Assembly (NCBI GenBank): GCA_011634665.1
Contig: WAEK01000010.1
Location: 1,480,001-1,544,000, forward strand
Direction: 5' to 3'
Length of the DNA: 64,000 bases
From: Mortierella sp. BCC40632
Lineage: Eukaryota > Mortierellomycota > Mortierellomycetes > Mortierellales > Mortierellaceae
The notes beneath the pieces are model-generated. The model made no database searches. It saw nothing but the letters and a program-made list of their open reading frames with translations, and was not told the DNA's origin. Every line of letters begins with the position of its first letter. Position 1 is the stretch's first letter. Shown piece by piece: positions 10,571 to 21,784 of this stretch. Both the position numbers and the translations under genes were made by a program.

Positions 10571-13500
10571 CCATCACACGGTGAACCCACTCAACTGCGG
10601 ATTTCCACACGCAAGAAAGAAAAAAAGAAAGAAAGAGAGAAACAGCGCGTGAGAGAATGAGCGAGTGAGTGCAGCTGTGAATCTGTCGAATGACCCTAGG
10701 CGCAGCAGAACGGTTCTCTGTCCACCCCAACTTGTTTCCCGCGCAGTTCAACTTTGCTTTTTCTCAAGAACCCAAGTCAGGAATGTCATTCGTCGTATTT
10801 TGTTTGTTTTCCTTGTGTACAGAAACAAGACGGATGAACTTCTTCTTGTTCAAGGATCCACTGGATGAGGATGATGAAAAGACGTTTTTTTTTTTTTTTT
10901 TTAAAAAAAAAAATCAGTAACACTCGCAAAAAGGATATTTTAAAGAGGGGAACTAAGCAATCAGCAACAACAACAACAACAACAAAAACATCGCAGGATT
11001 GAGAACTGGGCTATGCCAGGATTTACCCCGCACGTACACCACGCTATCTCTCTTCTCCACAACCTGCCAGATCGTGAGCCAATTCGGGGCAAAAGAAGAC
11101 GGTCTCTCTCTCTCTCTTTTTTTTTTTTTTTTTTTTTCTTTTTTTCTTTTTTGCAGAAGAAGACCTCCGAACCTCTTCCTGACCAACAACACCGTGGGCG
11201 ACCTTTTGGGTAGTGAAGGCATACCATGCGTTTTTTTTTTTTTTAAAAAAAAAAAAAAATGCAGGGCTCATTCTCTTTCTCCCTCTCCCTCTCTCTCTCT
11301 CTCTCCACGCACTCTGTCTTTTTGTTACTACGATTCAGTGTTTGGTGTGTTGGTATTGGTTCAGAGAGCTGAGGAAAGCATTGGTCAACTGACTTTGGTA
11401 CCTTTTTTCATTTTCTTTTTCAATATCTTTCTCTTTTACTTGGTTTTCTTTCTATGCGTATAAACTATTATATAGATGCGGATATGTTACATGGTGTTCA
11501 TATCTTTTTCGAGAACCAGTTTATTGAGGCACAGCGGATCTTTGCTTCTCAGGACGAGGTCAATCCTGTCTACGCCCTCGGGTCAGGCGCTCTCGCCTTT
11601 ATGAAAGGTAAAGTTTCTCCTCATGCAGATGAGACCGGTGCTTCTGAAAAGAGAGAGAGACCTTTTCTCTCTCGCTCGCTCTTCTTGATTGTGTGGAGAG
11701 CGCTGGTGTTCGGGCGCAATTGCTCTGCATTTAGCCCATGTGCAAAAAGAGAGAGAAATTGGCTTGTGTACAGACAAAACGTTGGGTCCGGGATGGTTAG
11801 AGACCATTTTTCGGCCTGTTCCTGTTTGAACAAAAGAAAATTGGTGAATCCTTTGTCTGTGTGTGACATTCATTTGCCCTTTTTCCGTCTGTCCGTGCCA
11901 TGTGCTTACTAACGTCTCAATAATACAATTCCAATTCGCGCTCTTCCGGCAAATGTACTTTTCTGCCCCTATCTCTCTCTCTCTCTCTCTTACTTTCTCT
12001 ATCTCTCAATCTTCTTTTCTTTCCTTTCTTTGATTTCCTTTCCCACCCCACTTTTTTCCCTCCCCCCTCCCTCCTTAACGTAAACCCAAAACAGCATGCA
12101 TGACCTTTAACGAGTCGGATATCCAGGAAGCGATTCGGATCCTCCAACATGCGGAAGCCCTCTGTACGGCACAAATCCATGCGGCGCCCAAAAAGTCGAT
12201 GCCCGGAACAGGTCTAACAAATTCGCTCTCGAAGCTGGTTTCTTCGGGATGGAGTTATTTCGGTTACAAAAAGGAGACGACCTCCACCTCCACGACGACA
12301 ACCACCTCTTCTTCAGCCTCATCCGTGTCGAGTCAGAGCAATGGTAAAAAGTCGAAATCGATTTTGGTTAAATCCTCATCCTCGTCCACCCTTTCTTCTT
12401 CTACCTCGATCCAGAATGGTCAGGCCGGCAGCAATGGAGTGCAAAAGCACATGACCAATGGAGAAATTCGGGCGCGGGTCGTCCGAGCGGAGGGTCTTCT
12501 TTTGACTTCGCTGATCCTATTGTTGCAAGAAAGCATTATGAGTTACCTCAAGGCTGGATTGAACTTGAGAAAAGGTAACAGCCAATTTGTTGGGGATATA
12601 TTGACCCAGGCCTATTCTTTTTTATACAATACTTTGCCATCTCTCTTTCTCTTTCACTTTCTTTCTCTCTCTCTCTCGGACTGACCATCTTTTTTTTCTT
12701 CTTTTGTTTGGGCCCGAAGGGTACAAGTCTTATGAGGCTGTTTGGGCCGAGCTAAAGGCTATGGGCGACGAAACCGAACAAATTGTTGACAATAATACTC
12801 TAGGTGGCATTCAGTTTGGGTAAAGATCATCTCTGTTATGACCCCCCTCCCCCTCCCTAGAGGTATAGTGTATCTTCAAATCTTGGATACTAACTACTCA
12901 ATCTGCCTTTCCATGAGTATAGTCTAGGAACAATCAATATTGTCCTAGCATCGATGCCTGCCAAGATCCTCCGGATTATCTCGTCGTTTGGTTACACGGG
13001 TGACAAGGCACTCGGATTTGATTTAGTATCAAAATGCATTGCAGGCAAAGGAATTCGATCCCCTCTGGGATCTCTCATGTTCTTGTCCTATTACACCATC
13101 CTTGCAGGATTCGCTCCCAATGTTCTTGCCGACACCAACGTTCCTGTGGCGGACAAGCTTTTGGACGATGCCTTGGAGACGTACAAGGAATCTGCCTTCT
13201 TTTTGTACTTTAGAGGACGCAACAATCGCATCAAGGGTGAGACCAAGGCCTCGAATGAAGCCTTTTTGTTGGCTTCAAGCAAAGCAACAGCTGAATGGGG
13301 ATCAGAATTACAACGCCTATGTGATTACGAGTTGGGTTTGAACCATGCCATCCTGTTGGAATGGACCAAGGCGAGTGATTATTTTGAAAGGTTGGTCAAG
13401 GAAAATTATTGGTCAAGAGCCTTCTTTGTCTATTTCCAGGCCGCCTGTCTGGAGGCCGATGGCAAGAGACCCGAGGCTCTCAAGTTGTATCAATCCATTC

Positions 13501-14075
13501 AAGGAATGGTCAATCGCAAGTTTGGTGGTCGAACGATTCTCGTGGAACAATACGTGTCCCGGAAATTGAAATTGTTTGAACAGACAGGATTTGAGGACAC
13601 GGGTTTGGTGGTGCTTGAGATTCTTTTGATCTGGAATGCGTTCAGTTCCATGACACCCGAGGCCCTGACGACTTGTCTTTCCAAGGTGGATGCACAGATC
13701 AGTAAACTCCGGGGTGCGACTGGACTGGATCAATTGGCAGTTCTCAAGACGATCAAGGGATCCATTCTCCACCAACAACGACGACACAAGGAGGCAGCGG
13801 ATTCATTGAACTGGGTGATTGAACAAGCAGCGAGCAAGGTACAAGAGGAAAAGTGGGTGATTCCTTTTGCTTGCTGGGAAGCTGGTGTTGGATGTTGGAT
13901 TGAGGATGCTGGCTTGCAGGGAGATCGTCAATGGTTGAGGGCGAAGCAGTACTGGGACCGAGCTGTGGGTTTCTCGGGATATGAATTTGAATTCCGGTTG
14001 TCAATCCGAATCCATGCCGCGATGATGCGGATCCAAGAACTGACTGAACAGATGAAGCTCCGCGCATTTCACTAA
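10235..14075 (+). CDS. IML2: Iml2/TTC39-family tetratricopeptide protein
   Basis: Five exons: 10235-10505, 11476-11607, 12095-12574, 12720-12819 and 12923-14075. Phases agree and the total gives 711 residues. Residues 1-90 are a Ser/Thr-rich acidic leader. The family core then starts (ADMLHGVHIFFENQFIEAQ), with ACMTFNESDIQEAIRILQ at the exon 2/3 join and NLRKGYKSYEAVWAEL at the exon 3/4 join. SMPAKILRIISSFGYTGDK begins the long C-terminal TPR half and matches the TTC39/Iml2 pattern. A Ser/Thr/Lys-rich insertion lies around residues 185-230. In yeast Iml2 is linked to lipid droplets and clearance of misfolded-protein inclusions, and TTC39 proteins are TPR adaptors; the role here is inferred. 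Intron 1 (970 bases) carries a GA microsatellite, poly(T) tracts and no extra exon that I can support. Confidence 0.92.
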
Positions 14076-16277
14076 AGGGGGCCTTTTTTTAGCGTAGTTT
14101 CTTTTCTCATTCCATATCCTCTCCCCCTCTCCTCTCTCTGCCAACAACAACAACAACAACAACAACAACAAAAAAGATTGCGGTCAATTTTTTTCTTCCC
14201 AGCTAGATATCTCGCGTAAAAAAGTTAGAAGTATAAACAGCAAATAGCAAATGGCTTATAAAGTCGGGAAGGAGAAGATTGGCTGTCAATAGTGATGGTG
14301 ACCCTCCCCCTCTGCCCATTCTCCTTTGACTGTTGCGACTCATGGCCTTGGGTGTTCCAAAGATCCGTATTTTTTTTTCTTTTGAGCCTTACAGTTCCTT
14401 GTCCATAGAAGACTCTCGGCGCGACACTTGACTTGAGAAATGGCAGAGCGCTTTTTTTTTTCAATGTCGAACCGGATTCCAGGCCGCAGGCTCCCGAGGA
14501 TCCTTTTAAGGGAAAAGGGAGGATAGGTGGGGTGAGAGGAGCGAAGGTAGAGTCTCACATTTGTCAAGGACCATCCGTCTCATTCCGGTCATGCTCGTGT
14601 CACCTTTACTTTCATTCTTTTTTTTTTAACCCTACTCTGCCTCTCTATTTGCGAACGTGATGGAAATAGGCAGATTCGGTTAACTTGAGCTTGTCGATCC
14701 TACTTTTTTTTTTTTTTTTTTCTGACATGCAAAAAAGAGTAATGGGTAAAGCAATCTATCAACAGCGGGTTGCGGATCAAACTACAGTATTAATTGCTAC
14801 ATTATTGGGGTGAGGTGCTTGATGATTGCTGATTTGTATGATGCTCTTTTGGTGAGAGAGAAATGAGATGGTGAAGCTCCCGGAGCCCTAGAGCCAGTCC
14901 GGAGGTGTCACCAATAGCCTTTTACTAATCCCATTCGTTAATGTCTTGGGACGGATAGATCGCGTGCTATTTTTGAATCTATCTGAGAGAGAGGGGAGCC
15001 TTGTTGAGTGGATAGAGGTGTTGAAGGTATGTATCCATGGAATACGGGATACACTCTTGTAGGCATACACCAACCCTTTTGTTTATTGACATAAAGAGTA
15101 AGGAAAGAGACCTTGGAAATTAGGGGTATTGAGCGAGCTCAATTAGCAACCATACTAATACAAGGAAGCATCACGAAACGATAGAGGGTCACCCACTCGA
15201 TTCAAGCACGACAGCTTCTTTTTGTCAGATCAGGGCATCAAGACTATCCTGGTTGCGCGTTGATCTCAGCGCATTTTGGTGGCGGTGGTGGTAGGGTCAA
15301 GCTCAAGATCTTAAACTTTGATCTCACGTATGGGGTCCAAGGCCATTTGATTTCTTCCTTCGCACAGGAACTGTGGGTGTAAGTGTAGGCGAAGGAGAAG
15401 AAAGAAAAAAAAGACTTTTTTAAAAGATTGTATCTACTGCATCCTCATCGAGTACAGCGAGAGGCCTTCTTTCCCCTTGTCGTGTAGATGGCAGTAGAGA
15501 GGGGTGACTTTACACAGTCGATTTGCTGCAGATACGACTGGCCCACGGAAGGCGGCTGCGCAAAGCGCCCATCTAACGTCTCGCCCAAGTGGGCGGCGAC
15601 AGCAAATGGCAAAGCGGAGCAGAGGAGGGGAGGTATCCAGCCAGCCAGCCACCAATAGGTGCCGTGTACGTTTCGCCCACCAACGTTTCGCCCTGTCTGT
15701 CTGTTCTGTTCTTAGTTCATCATCAACCACTTTGGTCATCTGAACCAACACGCACATCCCCCCTTCCCCGGATCGACATCCATCTCTTTCTCTCTTTCTC
15801 CCTTTTTCTCTTTCTCTTCCGTACTACCTCTTTTTCTCCATATTGCCCTTGGGGGTCATCTCATCCTCACTGCTGCATCAAATTGTTTCATTCCTCTTTA
15901 TTTTTTTTTTCCTTGCTGCATCCCCGCCGTTGTTTGCCCAACCTACTCAAACCGATTCGTCATCTCGCGCTATCAACTTTCTTTTTTTTCATTTCTCTTT
16001 TTTTTTTGTTCATCACTCCTGGCCTGTTGTCCCTTCCCCCCCTGCCCTGCCTCCTGTCATCCTTTTTATAAATCTATTTCTTTTTCTTCTCTTCTCTTGC
16101 TCTCTTTCTCCTACTCTCACTCTCCGCCACCTCTCTTCCTTCTCTTTTTGTCTCCTCTCATCAGAGGGTGTACATCATTAGAACCATTCTTCTCATCTGC
16201 CCGGAAACTCGACCTTCTCTTTCTCTCTCTTTCTTTCTCTTCTCTCTCTCCCCTCCACAAGGACCGAGCCTTCCCAA
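14076..16277. other. Spacer downstream of Iml2, upstream of acetyl-CoA transporter
   Basis: It begins with an AAC trinucleotide repeat (14142-14172) in the Iml2 3' region. The middle (about 14750-15700) is ordinary-complexity DNA with no convincing ORF. A 107-codon minus-strand frame at 15434-15757 lacks family features. The last 500 bases are T/C-rich, as expected of a promoter and 5' leader of the next gene. A possible tRNA was sought and not found. Confidence 0.6.
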
Positions 16278-16667
16278 ATGTCCAAGAAGACCGTAACGAC
16301 GGCTTCCGATTCATCCGCCTCTGACTCTAGTCAAGCTGCCGCCGCTGGCGACGTAAAGACCCATTCCAAGGATCACTCCACCGACCCCAAGCTCGCCAAC
16401 GGAAACGGCCACTCAACCGCCCACAGCCTCCACCTTAACCAAACCAATAACAACAACAGTGCAGAGACCATGTTGACTCACAAGAAACGGGGAGACAATC
16501 TTCTTCGAGACGATGAGCGAGAAGAGTTGATGTTGACGCAGCGTGTCAGTGATGAACAACGATCGGAGAGTCAGGATGGTTCGAGCGAGACTTCGGGAAC
16601 ATTGACGGGCAAGGACCTGTGGAACTTTATCCTTCTTGTTATTCTTTGTAAGTGGAGGAGTTGGGAA

Positions 16668-16719
<52 letters not shown>

Positions 16720-19045
16720 GTCTGTCTATTTTCTTTTTCTATTTTATCTCAGAGACAGCTGTACCTATGGACTGGCTGTTAGCTGGGCGGACACAAATGC
16801 TTGGAGAGAGCAGGATGAAAGGAGAAGGGCTCATGCAGGATGCAGGGAACAGGAAACCCAGCAGTGGGAGATTGTGAGAGAGTGAATAATTAGTGGGAAG
16901 AGGGGATCGTCTCGGAAAATGCTCTCTCTCTTTTCTCTCTCTCTCTCTTTCTCTCTCTTTCTCTTATTGTGATGGTCCGCCGGTGATAAATTCATAAGCG
17001 AGGAAGCAAATTTGTCTGGAATCCACCCAATCCCCTGGCATAAATCTTTATGCGGTCAACGTCGTACAGCACACGATCTCTGTCTCACGGTGATATCGCA
17101 TTGGGCACTGACTGACTAATTCTCTTTTTTATTTCCTCCCTTTCTCACACTCTTTACACATACTCATACACACACGCGCACGCACACACACACACGTTCT
17201 CTCGCTCGCTCCCATGCCGGTCCTTGCGTCTTTGGATGGATAATCAGATCTGCTTCAGGGTGTTCCTGTAGGACTGACGTTTGGAAGTATTCCTTTCCTA
17301 CTCAAGGCCAAGATGAGTTACTCCCAGATCGGCATCTTTTCGCTTGCTCATTACCCATACTCGATGAAGTTCCTCTGGTCCCCCATCGTCGACGCCGTCT
17401 TTAACAAGAGCTTTGGTCGTCGAAAGTCATGGATCGTCCCTATTCAGCTCTTGACAGGACTCATGTTTCTCTGGCTTGGCATGAACATTGATGGCTGGAT
17501 GGCTCAGGAACAAGTGGCTGTTGGCAAGCTCACGGTCGTGTTTTTTGTCCTCATCTTCTTTTCGGCGACACAAGACATTGCTGTCGATGGTTGGGCCCTG
17601 ACGTTGCTTTCGAATGAGAATGTGTCTTATGCTTCGACTGCCCAGACCATCGGTCTCAACACGGGATATTTCTTGTCGTTCACAGTGTTCTTGGCCTTTA
17701 ACTCGGCCGAGTTTAGTAACAAGTATTTTAGGACGACCCCTCAGGAGCATGGATTGGTGCCCTTGGGAGGTTATCTCAAGTTTTGGTCCTTGATGTATTT
17801 GGCCATCACTGCTTGGTTGGTGTTTATGAAGAAGGAGGAGAAGACCGCATCGGATGAGGAAGAGATGGGAATCAAGGCAGTGTACAAGATTATCATGAGG
17901 ATCATTCGTTTGCCCCATATGAAGAGTTTTATGGTTGTTCTCTTGACGGCCAAGATTGGGTTTATTGCCAACGATGCTGTTACGGCGCTCAAGTTGCTTG
18001 AGAAGGGATTTAGTAAGGAGGATCTTGCCTTGGCGGTCTTGATTGACTTTCCTTTCCAGATTATCTTTGGATACTATGCTGTCCGCTGGAGCACTGGAGC
18101 CCGTCCTTTGAAGCCTGTAAGTGTTTTTTGTTGCTGCCTTGAGTTTGGATATTACTATTTTTTTTTTTTTTTTTTTTTTTTTACCTGTTCTTAAAGTGCT
18201 TCTTTTTAATCCTTTTTTTTTTTCTCTCTCTATCTCTTTGATCTGATCCAGTGGCTCTGGGCATTTTCGGCTCATTTGGCATGCTGTGTCATTGCCATGC
18301 TTCTTGTCTCTGGATTCCCAGCGGATGGTGTTGTGACACCAGCCTACTTTTACATGGTCTTGGCCACTACGGTGACCACCTCGTTTACCAGTACTGTTGC
18401 GTTTGTGAGCATGGGTGCCTTTATGACTGTGATCTCGGACCCTGTCATTGGAGGAACCTACATGACTGTAAGTGTGTTTATTATTTCTTCTTCTTCTGGC
18501 TCTATCTTTTTCGAAGTGTCAGAATATTCAACAACGAAGTGAACATGGAAAAATAATGGTTGTTAGAACAAACATGAATGCTTACATTTCTTTTCTTTTC
18601 TTTTTCCTTTCCTTTCCTTTTTTTTTTAGCTCTTGAATTTTTTTTAGCAACTTTGGAGGCACTTGGCCACGGTTCTTTGTTCTTGAGGCGGTCGATTACT
18701 TTACTGTCTCGACTTGCTCCATTGTCGATAGCAAGGGACAAGGTAACTTGATTTCTGCATCTGAAAAAAAAAAGGTGTTTGATATATTATTATATATTTT
18801 TCTATCACAGCCTCTGACAGAACGTAATTTCTCCTCTTTTAGACTTTGCTTGTGCTTCCGAACCAGGCAAGACCATGTGTGAAGATCTTGGAGGAGAGTG
18901 TTTGTTGCAACAGGACGGATATTACTATGTCAGTTCGATGTGTGTTTTGATGGGCACGTTGCTTTTGATCTTTTACATCCGACCCACGGTCCGGTATCTC
19001 GAGTCCCTGAATCCCAAGATGTGGAGGTTAGACCAGAAGCATTAA
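16278..19045 (+). CDS. Acetyl-CoA transporter, SLC33A1/AT-1 family, with apparent 1-base frameshift
   Basis: Multi-pass major-facilitator carrier that moves acetyl-CoA into the ER/Golgi lumen. Exons: 16278-16647, 17248-18116, 18252-18467, 18630-18742, 18843-19045. Residues 1-115 are a hydrophilic, Ser/Asn-rich cytosolic tail. YLLQGVPVGLTFGSIPFLL starts the first membrane helix. FSATQDIAVDGWALTLL and DPVIGGTYMT are family signatures, and the C-terminus has the usual Cys-rich loop plus last helix. In exon 4, CTCTTGAA is followed by eight T before AGCAAC. The family expects Leu-Leu-Asn, two residues, then Ser-Asn, so one T is surplus and the literal frame stops. Removing one T gives 589 residues. 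A homopolymer sequencing error is the likeliest cause; genuine loss of function is the alternative. Intron 1 carries a 45-base CT repeat. Confidence 0.9.
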
Positions 19046-19821
19046 AAGAAAAAAAAAAAAGCAAGAAGGAACGAGCTTAGAGATCGTGACGAGAGAAAAA
19101 AAAAAAAGAAAAGAAAGAAAGAAAAGAAAGAAATAAGGCCCAGCAGATTTGCTGGACTGCAGGCAGCACCCTTATTCTTTTTTTCTTTTTTCTTCAAGGA
19201 ATAGAAAACACAGTAACCATTTTTTTTTTTCATGACTCTTTCCAATTGATACACTCATCTCATCCCATTAAAAGTACAATTCAGATAAAAGAAAAGAAAA
19301 GATATAGAGATAGAGTCAGAGAGAGCGTGTGGGTGTTTGTGTGTGTGTGCGAGAAAGAAATAGAGAAGGGGGCGTAACGCAGAAGAGAGAGTTACGCGAC
19401 ATCGGTCGTGTGCCTTCCCAGAGTCTGACAGGTTGCACGTCACAAAGCCTCTCAGATGCCTTCCTTTCCTTCCATTTCCAAGTTCCAAGAAAACCTTTGC
19501 CATCCCATCCATTTTTCCAACTCATCCTCTTCAGCAAGATCTCTTTCTCTCTCTCTCGACAGTCAAGAGTGTTTTCACAGACAGACAGACAGACAGACAG
19601 ACAGGCAGACAGCTCCCCTTCCTCTCACATCCACCTTCATTTTCATCCTTACGCCAAAAAAGAGTTCTTTCTCCCACTTTACTACCTAACGAACTCCTTG
19701 GTCTTTCCTCTACTGTCAAAAAGAAAGAAGCTAAATCACAGCGACTCATTCATTTCTCCTTCCTCACCCACACCTACATTCACACCAAACCCGACATTTC
19801 CAATATATAAATATTTCCATC
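19046..19821 (+). other. Spacer upstream of calcineurin B
   Basis: It holds the 3' region of the transporter (A/T runs at 19051-19130) and the promoter and leader of calcineurin B. A CAGA tetranucleotide array lies at about 19577-19603, and the 200 bases before the ATG are C/T-rich. TATA-like AT sequence sits at 19804-19810, too close to the ATG to be a normal TATA box. No gene is seen. Confidence 0.5.
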
Positions 19822-19878
19822 ATGGGACAAGGAGTTTCTCAGCCTTTGGAAGAGATGGTCAGGGACTCGAATTGTAAG

Positions 19879-19909
<31 letters not shown>

Positions 19910-20962
19910 CTGGTCACTCTCTCACTCTCACATTCCCACACCTCCTTGCTGGGACAGGACCTGGGAGTTACTCCTCTCCCCCTCCCTTCTCCCTCTTCTC
20001 GGCCTTCGGACATTTTTTTTTCTCCATTTTTTTTTTTTTTTTTTTTTTCCGTTTCTGGGCACTGGAAAGAATGAAACAAATGCTGGGCATCATCAATAAA
20101 CCCTAGAAAGGAAGAATAAGAGAAAGAGAGAGAGAGAAAGAGAAAAGAGGGAGAAGGGACAAAGTCGATTCATCTTATTCATCCAATGGACTCGCACACA
20201 ATATCAGGAGCAGAGAGAGAGAAAGAAAAAAAAAAAAAAATGGCCAATCGACAGGATCGCGCGCACCTCCTCCTCTCCCTCCGTATTTTTTTTTTTCCAG
20301 TGCTCAGGTCTCAAAAAAAAAAAAAAAAAAAACGCGCGCGCAGACAGGCCTGGAGCACAGTTAAAAACGAATTTTATGTGGCTATGGGGTTTGAGAGAAA
20401 GAAAGGGAGAAGGAGTAGGAGTAGGAGTAGGAGGTGGTAGTGATGGAAGAAAATAGTGCATGCGCAGTTGGCGTAAAAGGAAGAGTGCCTGATTAGAGAA
20501 AATGGCCAACACTCTAGCAAAGTGAGAGAATTGCTAAAAAAAAAAAAAAAAAAGGCGATGGACTCGAGCATAGCATTCCGCCATTGAAATAATATGAGAT
20601 AAAATACCCTAACTTTTTCTTTCTTTGCTACAATACCTCTCAATCTAGTCACTGCAGAGGAGATTCAGAGACTCTACAAGCGATTCATGAAGTTGGACAA
20701 GGATGGCTCTGGATCGATTGACAGGGATGAATTCTTGGCTATCCCTCAGATCGCTACCAACCCTCTTGCCTCCAGATTGATTGCCATCATGGACGAGGAC
20801 GGTGGTGGAGATGTTGACTTTAAGGAGTTTATTGCCGGTCTCTCTGCCTTTAGCAATAAGGGCAACAAGCTCGAGAAGCTGCGATGTGAGTGTCATTTTT
20901 CTTTTTCTTTTCTTTTTCTTTCATTCTTTCAAACAAGGATCCCATAGGAACAGACACTAATG

Positions 20963-21006
<44 letters not shown>

Positions 21007-21254
21007 ACCACTTCCTAGTCGCATTCAAGGTATATGATATGGACAGGGATGGATTTATCTCGAATGGCGAACTCTTCTTGGTCCTCAAGATGATGGTCGG
21101 TACCAATCTCAAGGACAACCAATTGCAACAAATTGTTGACAAGACCATCATGGAGGCGGACAAGGATATGGATGGAAAGATTTCCTTTGAAGAATTCTGT
21201 GGTGTAGTCGAGAACACGGACATTGCCAGACAAATGACCCTAGAGAGTTTCTAG
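19822..21254 (+). CDS. CNB1: Calcineurin regulatory subunit B
   Basis: Three exons, 19822-19873, 20649-20885 and 21019-21254, give 174 residues, the usual length. The protein binds calcium and the catalytic subunit CnaA to form the calmodulin-activated phosphatase of fungal stress signalling. The N-terminus MGQGVSQ fits an N-myristoylation site (Gly2, Ser6). Four EF-hand loops are visible: [36 protein letters not shown] and [12 protein letters not shown]. Loop 2 has Gly where Asn/Ser is common at position 5 but keeps the acidic ligands. Intron 1 (775 bases) has long T and A runs, and intron 2 has a CT microsatellite just before the acceptor. The only doubt is the short first exon, which the myristoylation signal and phase support. 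Confidence 0.96.
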
Positions 21255-21621
21255 AACTGTCTTTTCTTTCTTTTTTTTTTTTTTTTCTTTTTTTTTTTTT
21301 TCTCTTTTTCTTTTTTTAAAATCATAAATATGTTGCCTTTTCTTTTCTTTCTTTTATATCAAATGGGCTTCCTTGGGCTTTTAGAGCAGCAATTGGATAG
21401 TTTTATTGTCAAGCAAAAGATAAAGAAAGAAAAAAAGAGTGAAAAGAGAGAGAGAGAGAGAGAAAGTCTTATATATATATATATATATAAAAGAAGCAAA
21501 CGACATTTCAATGTAGTGAGCATCGAAAACATTGCCTGTCATTTCGTTCTTCACTATAAAAATATAAGAAAGAATAAAAGCAATAAAGCGAAAATACATG
21601 GGAGAGAAAGCTCGTCCCTTT

Positions 21622-21678
<57 letters not shown>

Positions 21679-21784
21679 CTTTTTTTTTTTTCCTGCAATG
21701 TCAATATGGACTCTCTTGCTCTCTTTCGACCGCCAGTAAAATAAAATAATAATAATAATAAAAAAAAGGCCAAGACCTACATCA
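21255..21784. other. Convergent 3' region with a 55-base poly(T)
   Basis: Space between the stop codons of calcineurin B (+) and the coiled-coil gene (-). It contains T-rich tracts right after the calcineurin stop, an AT dinucleotide run near 21472-21488, a 55-base T run (21624-21678) and a TAA repeat near 21745-21760. AATAAA-like signals for the minus-strand gene could lie in the last part. No coding sequence. Confidence 0.7.
21624..21678. repeat. 55-base poly(T) tract
   Basis: The longest uninterrupted homopolymer I found in the window, located between two convergent genes. On the minus strand it reads as poly(A), downstream of the coiled-coil gene's stop. Confidence 0.85.

Noticed and set aside
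15434..15757. 107-codon minus-strand frame in the spacer before the acetyl-CoA transporter
   Set aside because: No recognisable motif and no splice partners; length is compatible with chance in GC-moderate DNA.
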